DNA from: Corynebacterium lujinxingii
GTDB taxonomy: Bacteria > Actinomycetota > Actinomycetes > Mycobacteriales > Mycobacteriaceae
NCBI RefSeq assembly: GCF_014490555.1
Contig: NZ_CP061032.1
Span: 1,178,001 to 1,242,000 of the forward strand
Direction: 5' to 3'
Length of the DNA: 64,000 nt
In this document: positions 25,747 through 34,381 of the stretch, one piece after another
Layout of the letters: the number at the start of each line of letters is the position of its first letter
How positions within the stretch are numbered: position 1 is the stretch's first letter
Notes under the pieces: generated by a model
The model's input: only the letters and a program-made list of their open reading frames with translations
Databases searched by the model: none
What the model was told of the DNA's origin: nothing
Made by a program: the position numbers and the translations under genes

Positions 25747-26667
25747 ACGTCCGACGCAGCAAGCATTTCAGGACAGCACTTTGACGTCGTTATTGTCGGA
25801 GGCGGATTCGCAGGAACTGCGGCCGCAATCAACCTCGCTCGAGCAAACCGGAAGGTGTGTGTCGTGGACGCGGGCACGACCAGGAACCGCAACAGCGAGC
25901 ATATGCACGGTGTGATCGGGCTCGACGCAGCAAACCCGTCCGCACTACTCACCCGCGGCCACGCCGAGTATGTGTCTTACGGTGGCGTGCTCATCGACGG
26001 ACAGGTCGAATCACTCGAGCAAACGCCCACGGGTGATTGGTCAGTGAGGCTTACCACCGGCGAAGTATCGACGGCCTCTCAGGTACTCGTTGCAACCGGA
26101 ATTACGGATGTGCTCCCCGAGGTTCCCGGGTTGAGCGAGCTGTGGGGCACCCGGGTCTTCCACTGCCCGTACTGCCACGGGTACGAAGTCAACGGAAAGA
26201 ACCTCGGTGTTGTCGGAGGAAAGAACCCAGGGTTTACCACCCGGATCGCAACATTGCTGACTAAATGGGCTTCGAAAGTCACGCTTCACACCAACGGAAT
26301 GGAGTTGAGCCCAGAGCAGCGGGAACGACTCGACGAGTGCGGCGTGACCCTCGCCGCCGATGACGTAGTGCAGGTTTCACCAGTCTCTGGTGACGACCAC
26401 GCCGTTGAAATCACTACAGACTCCGGGGCGCTCCAATACGAAGCGTGTTTCACCGGACCGGAGTTCAAACCAAACGACGAGCTCCTCCGGAAAGCTGGTT
26501 GCACTGTTGCAGATGGGTGGGTCCAGGTTGAGCGAGGCAAAACTTCAGAGCCGGGCCTGTGGGCGGTTGGCAACGTAGTCAGCTCGCCGGATCAGGTCTC
26601 GCAAGCGCTCGGCTCGGGTGCCGCCGTCGCTATCGCCATCGACCAGCACCTCTTCGACCAGAACTAG
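25645..26667 (+). CDS. YefM-tail/thioredoxin-reductase-like oxidoreductase fusion
   Basis: 340-aa flavoprotein. Residues 1-34 are a YefM antitoxin tail, 35-48 a linker, and the rest a thioredoxin-reductase-like domain: FAD motif DVVIVGGGFAGTAAA (about 49), redox centre VFHCPYCHGYEV (CxxC, about 174), an altered NAD(P) loop GVVGGKNPGF, and C-terminal FAD contact GLWAVGN. It resembles the single-domain GliT/TrxR-like family of about 300 aa. Between the ATG and the FAD motif the only other usable start is a TTG at codon 17, so the antitoxin piece is probably translated. Codon use seems less GC-rich than neighbours, suggesting transfer. It ends 18 bases from convergent arc. Confidence 0.8.
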   Translation: MDETSYLLSSPANARALRDRLVRLEGHVAEREELTSDAASISGQHFDVVIVGGGFAGTAAAINLARANRKVCVVDAGTTRNRNSEHMHGVIGLDAANPSALLTRGHAEYVSYGGVLIDGQVESLEQTPTGDWSVRLTTGEVSTASQVLVATGITDVLPEVPGLSELWGTRVFHCPYCHGYEVNGKNLGVVGGKNPGFTTRIATLLTKWASKVTLHTNGMELSPEQRERLDECGVTLAADDVVQVSPVSGDDHAVEITTDSGALQYEACFTGPEFKPNDELLRKAGCTVADGWVQVERGKTSEPGLWAVGNVVSSPDQVSQALGSGAAVAIAIDQHLFDQN

Positions 26668-26685
26668 ACGACGGAAAGCGATCCG

Positions 26686-28209
26686 CTACCCGATGACCTC
26701 CGCGGCAACCACGCGGCGGCCATGCCTGCCCGTGATGCGCGCCCACTCGTCCGGGTTCGCCGTGTTCGGCATGTCTTCGCTCTCGTCCTGCTCGTCGCGC
26801 ACCGCCTGGCGCAGGTGGTCGGCCGTCACACCGGCGGTGGACACCCCCGCGATGTGGTCTTTGATGGCGAGCTTCTTCGCGCGATCGACCACGTTGGCAA
26901 TCATCGCGCCGGAGACGAAGTCGGAGTAGTGCAGGACCTCGGCGGTGCCGTCGACAAGCTCTAAGCGCACGAAGGGGCGTGGGGCGAACATGGCGGCTGC
27001 GGTGGCGTCGATAAGCGTCTCGCGCGAGTCGGCCAGCGGAATCGCGTCGGTGATGTAGCGCGCGAGGATGTCTTTGGCTTCCTCCTTGTTCGGGCGTGAG
27101 ACACGGATTTTGATGTCCAGGCGGCCCGGGCGCAGGATGGCCGGGTCGATGAGTTCTTCGCGGTTGGTCGCGCCGATGACGATGACGTTGGCGATGTCCT
27201 CCACGCCATCGATCTCGGTGAGCAGCTGCGGGACCACGGTGGTCTCCATGTCGGAAGACACGCCGGAGCCGCGGGTGCGGAAGATCGATTCCATCTCGTC
27301 GAAAAAGACGATCACCGGGTTGCCGCCGGCCGCGAGTTCACGGGCTCGCTCGAAGATGAGCCGGATGCGCCGCTCGGTCTCACCGACGAACTTGTTCAGC
27401 AGCTCAGGGCCTTTGACGTTGATGAAATGCGCCTGTCCCCCGTCGCCAATGCGCTGCGACAGTGAATTTGCCACCGCCTTGGCAATGAGCGTCTTACCGC
27501 ACCCCGGCGGACCGTACAGCAGCAGGCCCTTCGGCGGGGTGAGGTCGTAAGCAGAGTAGAGCTCGGGGTGGGAAAACGGCAGCTCGACGGAGTCCTGGAT
27601 CGTCTCAATCTGGGAGGACAACCCGCCGATGTCGGCGTAGGTCACATCCGGGATTTCGTCGAGCGAGAGCTGGTTGACCTCGGTTTTCTGGATGCGCTCG
27701 AACGCGTAGCCGGCGGAAGCGTTGACCAAGACCGTATCGCCGGCGCGGGTGGTGTCGAGAAGCGGCTCGGCGAGCATCACTAGCGATTCTGCACCCTGCT
27801 GGTCGGCGACCACGGCGCGGTCGTCGCCAATGCGCTCGACCATGGTGGCGATCTGCCCAGTGGGCGTAAACCCGCACGCCTCCACCACCACGGTGCCTTC
27901 GCCGAGGCGCACAAGCGTGCCGGGCACGAGCGTCGCCGGATCCACCAGCGGCGAAACCTTCAACCGCATGCGCCGGCCTGACGTGTGCACCTCGGCCTCC
28001 CCATCGCGCGCCGCGGGCGCTAGGTAGATGCCGTAGGTGGAGGCCGGCTCCCCCAATTCCTCGACCTTGACGTAGAGGTCGTTGAGTCTGTCGCGGCTGG
28101 ACTTCAGCAGCTCGGCGAGCCGCTTGTTGCGCTCCCCCAGGTTCTGGTTGTCGCGCTTGAGGGAGCGCAGCTCGGGTCCGAAGGCGTCGTCGTGAATCTC
28201 TCCAGCCAT
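26686..28209 (-). CDS. arc: AAA ATPase forming ring-shaped complexes (ARC/Mpa)
   Basis: 507-aa hexameric unfoldase that binds pupylated proteins. Order: N-terminal coiled coil (ELRSLKRDNQNLGERNKRL, Pup-binding), tandem OB domain (about 70-210), AAA domain with YGPPGCGKT (about 265), FFDEMES (Walker B) and GATNREELIDPAILRPGR. The protein ends AAEVIG and lacks the GQYL tail by which mycobacterial Mpa opens the 20S gate, fitting the absence of a proteasome. ATG 28209 lies 7 bases after TAGGCT. In this genome it is separated from dop by 3.4 kb. Confidence 0.95.
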   Translation of the reverse strand: MAGEIHDDAFGPELRSLKRDNQNLGERNKRLAELLKSSRDRLNDLYVKVEELGEPASTYGIYLAPAARDGEAEVHTSGRRMRLKVSPLVDPATLVPGTLVRLGEGTVVVEACGFTPTGQIATMVERIGDDRAVVADQQGAESLVMLAEPLLDTTRAGDTVLVNASAGYAFERIQKTEVNQLSLDEIPDVTYADIGGLSSQIETIQDSVELPFSHPELYSAYDLTPPKGLLLYGPPGCGKTLIAKAVANSLSQRIGDGGQAHFINVKGPELLNKFVGETERRIRLIFERARELAAGGNPVIVFFDEMESIFRTRGSGVSSDMETTVVPQLLTEIDGVEDIANVIVIGATNREELIDPAILRPGRLDIKIRVSRPNKEEAKDILARYITDAIPLADSRETLIDATAAAMFAPRPFVRLELVDGTAEVLHYSDFVSGAMIANVVDRAKKLAIKDHIAGVSTAGVTADHLRQAVRDEQDESEDMPNTANPDEWARITGRHGRRVVAAEVIG

Positions 28210-28216
28210 ACGATCG

Positions 28217-28222
28217 AGCCTA
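28217..28222 (-). promoter_or_regulatory. -10 box, leaderless promoter of arc
   Basis: Minus-strand TAGGCT with a 7-base gap to ATG 28209, within the 28-base trmI-arc gap. Confidence 0.45.
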
Positions 28223-28237
28223 CATACGCGCGTTTGC

Positions 28238-29071
28238 TTATCGACGAGCCCTGCGCTGCGGCCGCGGCGGCGTGACGCCGTCGGCAAGCCTGCGCGTCCA
28301 CACCAAAAACGCGGTGTGGGCGTTCATGCGGTGCTCCGGGCGGGTGGCCAGGCCGTCGACCTTCCACTCGCGCAGCAGGGTCTCCCACGCGCGCGGCTCG
28401 GTGAAGCACTTTGCCTCGCGGATGGCCTCCATGATGTTCATCAGCTGCGGCACGGTGGCCACATACGTCATGAACACCCCGCCCGGGATGAGCACGTTTT
28501 TCACCGTGTCGATGAAGTGCCACGGCTCCACCATGTCCAAGATGACGCGGTCGACCTGGCCGTCGAGATCGTCCGCGGTGACTTCACCGAAGTCGCCGAG
28601 GCGCGGCGTCCACCATTCCGGCTCGCCGCCGAAGTAATCGGCGACGTTGTCTTTGGCGAATGCGAGGTGGTCGTCGCGGATCTCATAGGAGTAGACATGC
28701 CCCTCCGGCCCGACAGCGCGCAGCAGCGACATGGTCAGCGCGCCGGAGCCGGCGCCGGCCTCGAGCACGCGCGCCCCCATGAAGATGTCGCCCTCGACGA
28801 GGATCTGCGCGGCGTCCTTCGGGTAGATCACCGCCGCACCGCGCGGCATGGACAACACGTGATCCACCAACAGGTGGCGGAAGCAGAGGTAGTCCGAGCC
28901 GAGCGTCGACTTGACCACGGTTCCCTCGTCGGCGCCGATGATGTCGTCGTGGTTGACGATGCCCTTGTGCGAGTGGAACTGCCCGCCTTCCTTGAGCTCG
29001 ATGGTGAAGTGTCGGCGCTTCGCGTCAGTGAGCTGCACCTTGTCGCCTGGCTGGAACGGTCCCGAATACAT
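28238..29071 (-). CDS. trmI: tRNA (adenine-58-N1)-methyltransferase
   Basis: 277-aa SAM-dependent enzyme methylating A58 in the T-loop of tRNA. An N-terminal small beta domain (1-75) precedes the Rossmann fold with VLEAGAGSGALTMSLL (about 100) and the catalytic Asp in LDMVEPWHF. The C-terminus is strongly basic (PPRPQRRARR), presumably RNA-binding. Orthologous to Rv2118c; sits between the M18 peptidase and arc as expected. Confidence 0.93.
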   Translation of the reverse strand: MYSGPFQPGDKVQLTDAKRRHFTIELKEGGQFHSHKGIVNHDDIIGADEGTVVKSTLGSDYLCFRHLLVDHVLSMPRGAAVIYPKDAAQILVEGDIFMGARVLEAGAGSGALTMSLLRAVGPEGHVYSYEIRDDHLAFAKDNVADYFGGEPEWWTPRLGDFGEVTADDLDGQVDRVILDMVEPWHFIDTVKNVLIPGGVFMTYVATVPQLMNIMEAIREAKCFTEPRAWETLLREWKVDGLATRPEHRMNAHTAFLVWTRRLADGVTPPRPQRRARR

Positions 29072-29086
29072 GGCGGTAAGTATGCC

Positions 29087-30298
29087 CTACTGCGCGGCCG
29101 CATAAAAAGCGGAAAGCGCGCGCACGAAGTAGTCCATATCGTCGACGCCGCACAGTTCACGCGCGGAGTGCATGGACAACAGCGGCACGCCGACGTCGAC
29201 CGTGGGCAGGCCCAAGCGTGTCGACGAAATCGGCCCGATCGTCGAGCCACACGGCACCGCGTTGTTGCCCACAAAGGTCTGATGCGGCACATCGGCAGAG
29301 CGGCAGGCGAGGATCCATTCGGCCTCTGTCGCCGCGTTGGATGCATAGCGCTGGTTCGCGTTGATCTTCAACACCGGACCGCGATTGATCAGCGGGTGGT
29401 GGGTCGGGTCGTGCTTGCCCGGGTAGTTCGGGTGCACCGCGTGTGCGGCATCCGCGGAGACCTGGATGGAATTCGCGATGATCTCCGCCGGATCGCCGAA
29501 GCCAGCCGCGACCTTGGTCAACACGCGCTCCAACAGCGGCCCGCCCGCACCTGCGGTCGACGCCGAACCGACCTCTTCGTGGTTGAACGCGGCGAGCACG
29601 AGGATGTCCTCGGCATCGTCCTGGGCGGCGAGCATCGCTTCCAGCGACGCCCACACACTGGTCAGGTTGTCCAACCGGCCAGCTGCCAGAAGATCGCCAA
29701 TCACCTCGCCGCGCTGCGTGTCTGCGGTGACGAGTTCGTGGGCGACGATGTCGTCGGCGTTGACGCCGGCCGACTCCGCCGCCAGCTCCAGCAACGGCCG
29801 GTCCACACCCAGAATCGGCTGGGTGTGCACCTGTCGGTCGATCTCCGGCACGTCGCCGCGGTAAAGGTGGATCGCCAAGTTAGGCACGCGCGCGACCGGT
29901 CCGGTGTTGACCAAGTGCTCTGTGCGGTCGGCGGTGACCACGCGCCCGGCGAAGGTGAGATCGCGGTCGAACCAGCTCGCCAGAATCGGCCCGCCGTAGA
30001 CTTCCACCGCCGCCTGGCGGAACCCCTCGCGCACGATGTCCGGGTCCGGCTTGGCCATCAGGCCGGGCGAATCCGTGTGCGAGCCGACAACGCGAAAGCG
30101 TGGGTTGGGGTTGTCCGGCACCCACCAGGCGACCACTGCGCCGTCGCGGACGATGTAGTGGCCGCCGGGGGCATGCGCGTCGTCGTCAAGCGAGCTGCTC
30201 CGCGAAAAACCCGCCGCCTGTAAACGTGTAGCCACGGATTCGGCGGCGTGGAAGGCGGACGGGCTCTGTGCGATGAAATCGATGAACGGCTGTGTCAT
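29087..30298 (-). CDS. M18 family aspartyl-type aminopeptidase
   Basis: 403-aa dinuclear zinc aminopeptidase. Metal ligands and catalytic residues are visible in VVGSHTDSPG (His, Asp), AFNHEEVGS (Glu-Glu), and LLSMHSARE (His), with HAVHPNYPGKHDPTHHP forming the substrate loop. Cytoplasmic peptide turnover is the likely role. ATG 30298 lies 6 bases after TAGAGT. It stops 15 bases before trmI. Confidence 0.9.
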   Translation of the reverse strand: MTQPFIDFIAQSPSAFHAAESVATRLQAAGFSRSSSLDDDAHAPGGHYIVRDGAVVAWWVPDNPNPRFRVVGSHTDSPGLMAKPDPDIVREGFRQAAVEVYGGPILASWFDRDLTFAGRVVTADRTEHLVNTGPVARVPNLAIHLYRGDVPEIDRQVHTQPILGVDRPLLELAAESAGVNADDIVAHELVTADTQRGEVIGDLLAAGRLDNLTSVWASLEAMLAAQDDAEDILVLAAFNHEEVGSASTAGAGGPLLERVLTKVAAGFGDPAEIIANSIQVSADAAHAVHPNYPGKHDPTHHPLINRGPVLKINANQRYASNAATEAEWILACRSADVPHQTFVGNNAVPCGSTIGPISSTRLGLPTVDVGVPLLSMHSARELCGVDDMDYFVRALSAFYAAAQ

Positions 30299-30304
30299 AC
30301 CCCC

Positions 30305-30314
30305 ACTCTAAGAT
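30305..30314. promoter_or_regulatory. Overlapping divergent -10 boxes
   Basis: Minus-strand TAGAGT (30305-30310) for the M18 gene overlaps plus-strand TAAGAT (30309-30314) for the RecB-like gene. Gaps to the start codons are 6 and 10 bases. Only 26 bases separate the two start codons, so the promoters must exclude each other. Confidence 0.45.
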
Positions 30315-30324
30315 GTTGGGCACC

Positions 30325-31149
30325 ATGACTCCCAGCACTGCCCCACGCCCCATCGCCATCTCGCCGTCGCGAGCCTCCGACTACAAGCGCTGCCCGCTGC
30401 AATACCGCCTGCGCGCGATCGACCGCATCCCGGAACCGAAGACGGAAGCGCAGGTCAAAGGCACACTCGTCCATGCGGTGCTCGAGGAGATGTTCACCTG
30501 GCCGCGCGAAGAACGCACCTACCCTGCCGCCGTGAAACGGCTCAAGCCCAACTGGGAGCAGATGCGTGACGACGACCCCGCCTGCGCCGACCCAGTCAAA
30601 GATGACTATCAGCTGCTCGTCGATTCCCGCACGCTGCTGCGCGGGTACTTCACCATGGAAAACCCGCTGGGCTTCGACGCGCACGCGCAGGAAATGCCGG
30701 TGGATTTCACGCTGCCGAACGGGGTGCCGGTGCGCGGATTCATCGACCGGGTGGACGTCGCGCCGACCGGTGAGGTGCGCGTGGTCGACTACAAAACCGG
30801 CAAGAAGCCGCTGCTGCGCTACTCGCAGGACGCGCAGTTTCAGATGCGGTTTTACGCGCTGGTGTACTGGCGGCTGTTCGGGGTTGTGCCGACGCAGTTA
30901 AAGCTGATGTACCTCAAGGTGATGGACTCGCTGATCCTTACCCCGTCGGAGGAGGAGCTCGAATACTTCGAGCGCGACTTGGCCGAGCTGTGGTGGAAGA
31001 TCGAAGCCGACGGCAAATCCGGCTCGTTCCGCCCGCAGCAGTCGAAGCTCTGCGGGTGGTGCGCCTTCCAATCGATGTGCCCGATCTTCGGCGGCACCCC
31101 GCCCGAGTACCCCGGATGGCCGGGATCCCGGGCGGACGAGGGGGCCTAG
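30325..31149 (+). CDS. RecB-family PD-(D/E)XK nuclease with Fe-S cysteines
   Basis: 274-aa stand-alone RecB-type nuclease (Rv2119-like). The catalytic core shows VRVVDYKTGKKP (D...DxK, about residue 155), with the upstream KGTLVHAVLEEMF helix. Four cysteines in the AddB/Cas4 arrangement, CPLQYRL near the start and CGWCAFQSMCP near the end, probably hold a 4Fe-4S cluster. DNA repair is inferred from the family. ATG 30325 is chosen; ATG 30313 is possible. TAG overlaps the fhs stop (CTAG at 31146-31149). Confidence 0.85.
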   Translation: MTPSTAPRPIAISPSRASDYKRCPLQYRLRAIDRIPEPKTEAQVKGTLVHAVLEEMFTWPREERTYPAAVKRLKPNWEQMRDDDPACADPVKDDYQLLVDSRTLLRGYFTMENPLGFDAHAQEMPVDFTLPNGVPVRGFIDRVDVAPTGEVRVVDYKTGKKPLLRYSQDAQFQMRFYALVYWRLFGVVPTQLKLMYLKVMDSLILTPSEEELEYFERDLAELWWKIEADGKSGSFRPQQSKLCGWCAFQSMCPIFGGTPPEYPGWPGSRADEGA

Positions 31150-32819
31150 AACAGGCCGGAGACCACGCCGTTTTCGTCGACGTCGATGTTGTTGGCGGCT
31201 GGCTTCTTCGGCAGGCCCGGCATGGTCATCACATCACCGGTCAGCGCGAGCACGAAGCCGGCACCGGTACGCGGGATCAGGTTGCGCACGTGCAGGGTGT
31301 GGCCCTCCGGTGCACCGAGCTCGGTCGGGTCGTCGGAGAAAGAGTACTGCGTCTTGGACACGCACACCGGCAGTGTGTCGAAGCCGTTTTCCTTCAGCGT
31401 CTTCAGGTCCTTGAGCGCGGCTGCGGAGTACTGCACCTCGGATGCGCGGTAGATCTCCTTGGCGATGGTCTCAATCGACGCCTCTACCCCATCAGCCGGG
31501 TCGTAAAGCGGTTTCGAGGAGCCCTCGGTGAGGTTGTCCAGCAGGGTCTGCGCGAGCTCGGTGGCGCCGTCGCCGCCTTCGGCCCACACGTTGGCGTCGG
31601 CAAGCGCAATGCCCTTCGCGTCAGCCCAGTTGCGCAGGAACTCCAGCTCGGCGTCGGTGTCGGTGACGAAGCGGTTCAGCGCCACAACCGGGGTGACGCC
31701 GAACTTGCGCACGTTTTCCACGTGGCGCTCCAGGTTGACGATGCCCTGCTCCAGCGCCTCGACGTTCTCCGTCGCCAGATCGTCCTTGGCCACGCCGGCA
31801 TTGTGCTTGATCGAGCGCACCGTGGCGACGATCACCGCACCCGCGACGTCGAGGTCACCGTAGCGTGCCTTAATGTCGAAGAACTTCTCGGCGCCCAGGT
31901 CGGAACCAAAACCGGCCTCGGTGAGCACGATGTCGGCGTAGTCGAGCGCGGTACGGGTCGCGATGAGCGTGTTGCAACCGTGGGCGATGTTGGCGAACGG
32001 GCCGCCGTGAATGAATGCCGGGGTGCCGCCCAAGGTCTGCACCAGGTTCGGGTTGATCGCGTCTTTGAGCAGCGCCGTCATCGCGCCCTGGGCGTTGAGA
32101 TCGCCTGCGGTCACCGGCTTGCCGTCGTAGGTCAGGCCGATGGTGATGGCGGCAAGGCGCGACTTGAGATCATCCAGATCGGTAGCCAATCCGAGGATCG
32201 CCATGATTTCAGAGGCTGCGGTGATGGTGAAGCCGGTTTCCGTAGGCACACCCGAGGTCGGACCGCCCAGGCCGGTGACCACGTTGCGCAATGCACGGTC
32301 GTTGACATCCACGCAACGCTGCCACGTCACGCGACGCGGGTCGATGTTCAACTCGTTGCCCTGGTGGATGTGGTTGTCGATCAACGCAGCAAGCGTATTG
32401 TTGGCGCTGGTAATGGCGTGGAAGTCGCCGGTGAAGTGCAGGTTGATCTGTTCCATGGGCACGACCTGCGAGTAGCCGCCGCCTGCAGCACCGCCCTTGA
32501 TGCCCATGACCGGTCCGAGCGACGGTTCGCGAAGCGCCACCATTGCGTTGTGGCCGAGTTTCGCCAGCGCATCAGTGAGGCCGATGAGCATGGTCGATTT
32601 GCCCTCGCCTGCAGGTGTCGGCGAAACACCGGTGACAAGCACGAGCTTGCCCTGCTTGCCGTTCGGCGACTTGGTGATGTCCACCTTGGCCATGTACTTG
32701 CCGTACGGGATGAGCGCGTCGTCGGCCACGCCGGCCTTCTCCGCGATCTCCGTGATCGGCCTCAGTTCGTGCGCTTGAGCGATTTCGACGTCAGTCAACG
32801 GTTGTGCAGTCATGCACAT
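31146..32819 (-). CDS. fhs: Formate--tetrahydrofolate ligase
   Basis: 557-aa enzyme making 10-formyl-THF from formate and ATP. The P-loop SPTPAGEGKSTMLIG (about residue 68), EPSLGPVMGIKGGAAGGG and VTGDVMTMPGLPKKPAA near the C-terminus are typical. ATG 32819 shares a base with the dcu stop (TGATG), pointing to translational coupling; ATG 32813 is the alternative. It is the last gene of the aspA-dcu-fhs series. Confidence 0.94.
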   Translation of the reverse strand: MCMTAQPLTDVEIAQAHELRPITEIAEKAGVADDALIPYGKYMAKVDITKSPNGKQGKLVLVTGVSPTPAGEGKSTMLIGLTDALAKLGHNAMVALREPSLGPVMGIKGGAAGGGYSQVVPMEQINLHFTGDFHAITSANNTLAALIDNHIHQGNELNIDPRRVTWQRCVDVNDRALRNVVTGLGGPTSGVPTETGFTITAASEIMAILGLATDLDDLKSRLAAITIGLTYDGKPVTAGDLNAQGAMTALLKDAINPNLVQTLGGTPAFIHGGPFANIAHGCNTLIATRTALDYADIVLTEAGFGSDLGAEKFFDIKARYGDLDVAGAVIVATVRSIKHNAGVAKDDLATENVEALEQGIVNLERHVENVRKFGVTPVVALNRFVTDTDAELEFLRNWADAKGIALADANVWAEGGDGATELAQTLLDNLTEGSSKPLYDPADGVEASIETIAKEIYRASEVQYSAAALKDLKTLKENGFDTLPVCVSKTQYSFSDDPTELGAPEGHTLHVRNLIPRTGAGFVLALTGDVMTMPGLPKKPAANNIDVDENGVVSGLF

Positions 32820-34129
32820 CACACTACAGCGGCGCCTATGGCATAACCCAGAATTACGCTGACAAAGATGCACACCACGCCCGGAACCAGGAACGGGTGG
32901 TTAAAGACGTACTTGCCGATACGCGTCGACCCGGTGTCGTCCATCTCCACCGCCGCCAGCAACGTCGGGTAGGTCGGCAGCACAAACAGGGCAGACACTG
33001 CCGGGAACGCCGCGAGCGCCGTCAGCGGGCTGACCCCGATCGCCAGTGCCGCCGGGATGAGCGCCTTCGCCGTCGCAGCCTGCGAGTACAGCAGCGAGGC
33101 AGCGAAGAACAGCACGACTGCGAGCAGCCAGGGCTTGGCGGTGAGCACGTCGCCCGCAATAGCCTGGATGTCATCGATGTAGTAGTTGATGTAGGTCGTT
33201 CCCAACCACGCGACGCCGAGCACGCACACACACGCCGACATACCGGAGCGGAACACCTGGGTGTTCAAAATCTCCGCCGCCGTCGTACGGGTGGCGAGCA
33301 CAATGGCGGCAGCGGCGGCGAGCATGATCGCCATGATCGCTTCGTTGCGCGGCACCGTCGGATTCGGGATCAGGCCGACCTGGTCCGAAATGATCGTCGC
33401 GTACACCATGACAATCACGATCGCGGCGAGGAAGATTGCCACCGACGCCTTCGCGCCGCGCGGTGCAACGTAGTCCGCGCGCTCACCAGGCTTGGCGACG
33501 AGCCCCTCCTTCACTCGCTGGTGGTAGACGGGGTCGTCGTCAAGCTCAGGGCCCACCTTGTTGGCCACCCACGCCATCGGGAAGATCGCCAGGAACGTCG
33601 CCGGCAGCATGACCGCGAGCAACTGCAGATACCCCACGCCGAGCGGCTCAAGCGCGGACGCCATGAACACCACCGCAGCCGAGATTGGCGAGGCAACGAT
33701 CGCCATTTGCGACGCGATTACCGCCGCCGACAGCGGACGCGACGGGCGGACTTTCCCCTCCTTGGCCACTTCGACGATGACCGGCATGGTGGAAAATGCC
33801 GTGTGGCCGGTACCTGCGAGGACCGTCATCAGCCAGGTGACAATCGGCGCGTAGACGGTGATGCGCTTCGGGTTGCGTCGCAGGAACCGCTCCGCCAGGT
33901 CGACGAGATACTCCATGCCGCCAGCTAGTTGCATCGCGGAGATCGCGGCGATGACGCACATGATGATGCCGATGACATCGAACGGGATCGCCTCGGCGCT
34001 AACCGGTACGCCGGTTGCCCCAAGCAGCAGGACGCCAAGACCGCCGGCGAAACCGATGGCGATGGAGCCCATCCGCGCGCCGAGCACGATCGCCCCGAGC
34101 AAGATGACGGTGTGGACGGCGACCAGCAT
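32819..34129 (-). CDS. DcuA/DcuB-type C4-dicarboxylate transporter
   Basis: 436-aa membrane protein with 10-12 hydrophobic segments, starting VHTVILLGAIVLGARMGSIAIG and containing GTGHTAFSTMPVIVEVAKE and SQMAIVASPISAAVVF, both typical of Dcu carriers, which exchange aspartate, fumarate and succinate. With aspA upstream the pair would import aspartate, form fumarate and ammonia, and export succinate or fumarate. AAGGAG precedes ATG 34129. DcuA and DcuB cannot be told apart here. Confidence 0.9.
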   Translation of the reverse strand: MLVAVHTVILLGAIVLGARMGSIAIGFAGGLGVLLLGATGVPVSAEAIPFDVIGIIMCVIAAISAMQLAGGMEYLVDLAERFLRRNPKRITVYAPIVTWLMTVLAGTGHTAFSTMPVIVEVAKEGKVRPSRPLSAAVIASQMAIVASPISAAVVFMASALEPLGVGYLQLLAVMLPATFLAIFPMAWVANKVGPELDDDPVYHQRVKEGLVAKPGERADYVAPRGAKASVAIFLAAIVIVMVYATIISDQVGLIPNPTVPRNEAIMAIMLAAAAAIVLATRTTAAEILNTQVFRSGMSACVCVLGVAWLGTTYINYYIDDIQAIAGDVLTAKPWLLAVVLFFAASLLYSQAATAKALIPAALAIGVSPLTALAAFPAVSALFVLPTYPTLLAAVEMDDTGSTRIGKYVFNHPFLVPGVVCIFVSVILGYAIGAAVV

Positions 34130-34250
34130 GGCAGGGCTCCTTGTCCGTTACGGCATTATTTTCTCGACCATTATCTGTTATTGGTCACATCAAATGAAAA
34201 TAATGCGGGTGTGATGTTCATTACCCGCTCCGGCGCTGGCCGGGGTTGAA
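34130..34250 (-). promoter_or_regulatory. Upstream region of dcu
   Basis: AT-rich stretch between the hairpin cluster and the dcu start. Plus-strand TGTGATGTTCATTACC near 34210 keeps only one half of the GlxR/CRP consensus. No convincing -35/-10 pair was found. Confidence 0.3.
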
Positions 34251-34273
34251 AAAGTTCCCAGGCGGGGAACTTT
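34251..34273 (-). terminator. Hairpin with T-run upstream of dcu
   Basis: Perfect 9-bp arms AAAGTTCCC and GGGAACTTT around AGGCG. On the minus strand the stem runs into TTTTT, so it is a possible terminator or attenuator between aspA and dcu. Confidence 0.6.
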
Positions 34274-34320
34274 CTTCGATTTGCACCGCGCTCGTATTGC
34301 ATTTGGCCAGTTCGCAGTTT

Positions 34321-34381
34321 CAGCGAGCCAAAATAGTTCCACCACCACTCCACCCCCGGTGGAACTATTTTCCCCTCGCTG
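34321..34381. repeat. 61-nt long palindrome
   Basis: Inner arms of 14 bp match perfectly (34330-34343 with 34358-34371); outer arms CAGCGAG (34321-34327) and CTCGCTG (34375-34381) also pair, separated by a small internal loop. The inner arms share the AGTTCC core of the 34251-34273 hairpin. Function unknown. Confidence 0.75.

Noticed and set aside
28316..30223. 635-codon plus-strand frame opposite trmI and the M18 gene
   Set aside because: Spans two well-supported minus-strand genes; composition is that of a complementary frame.
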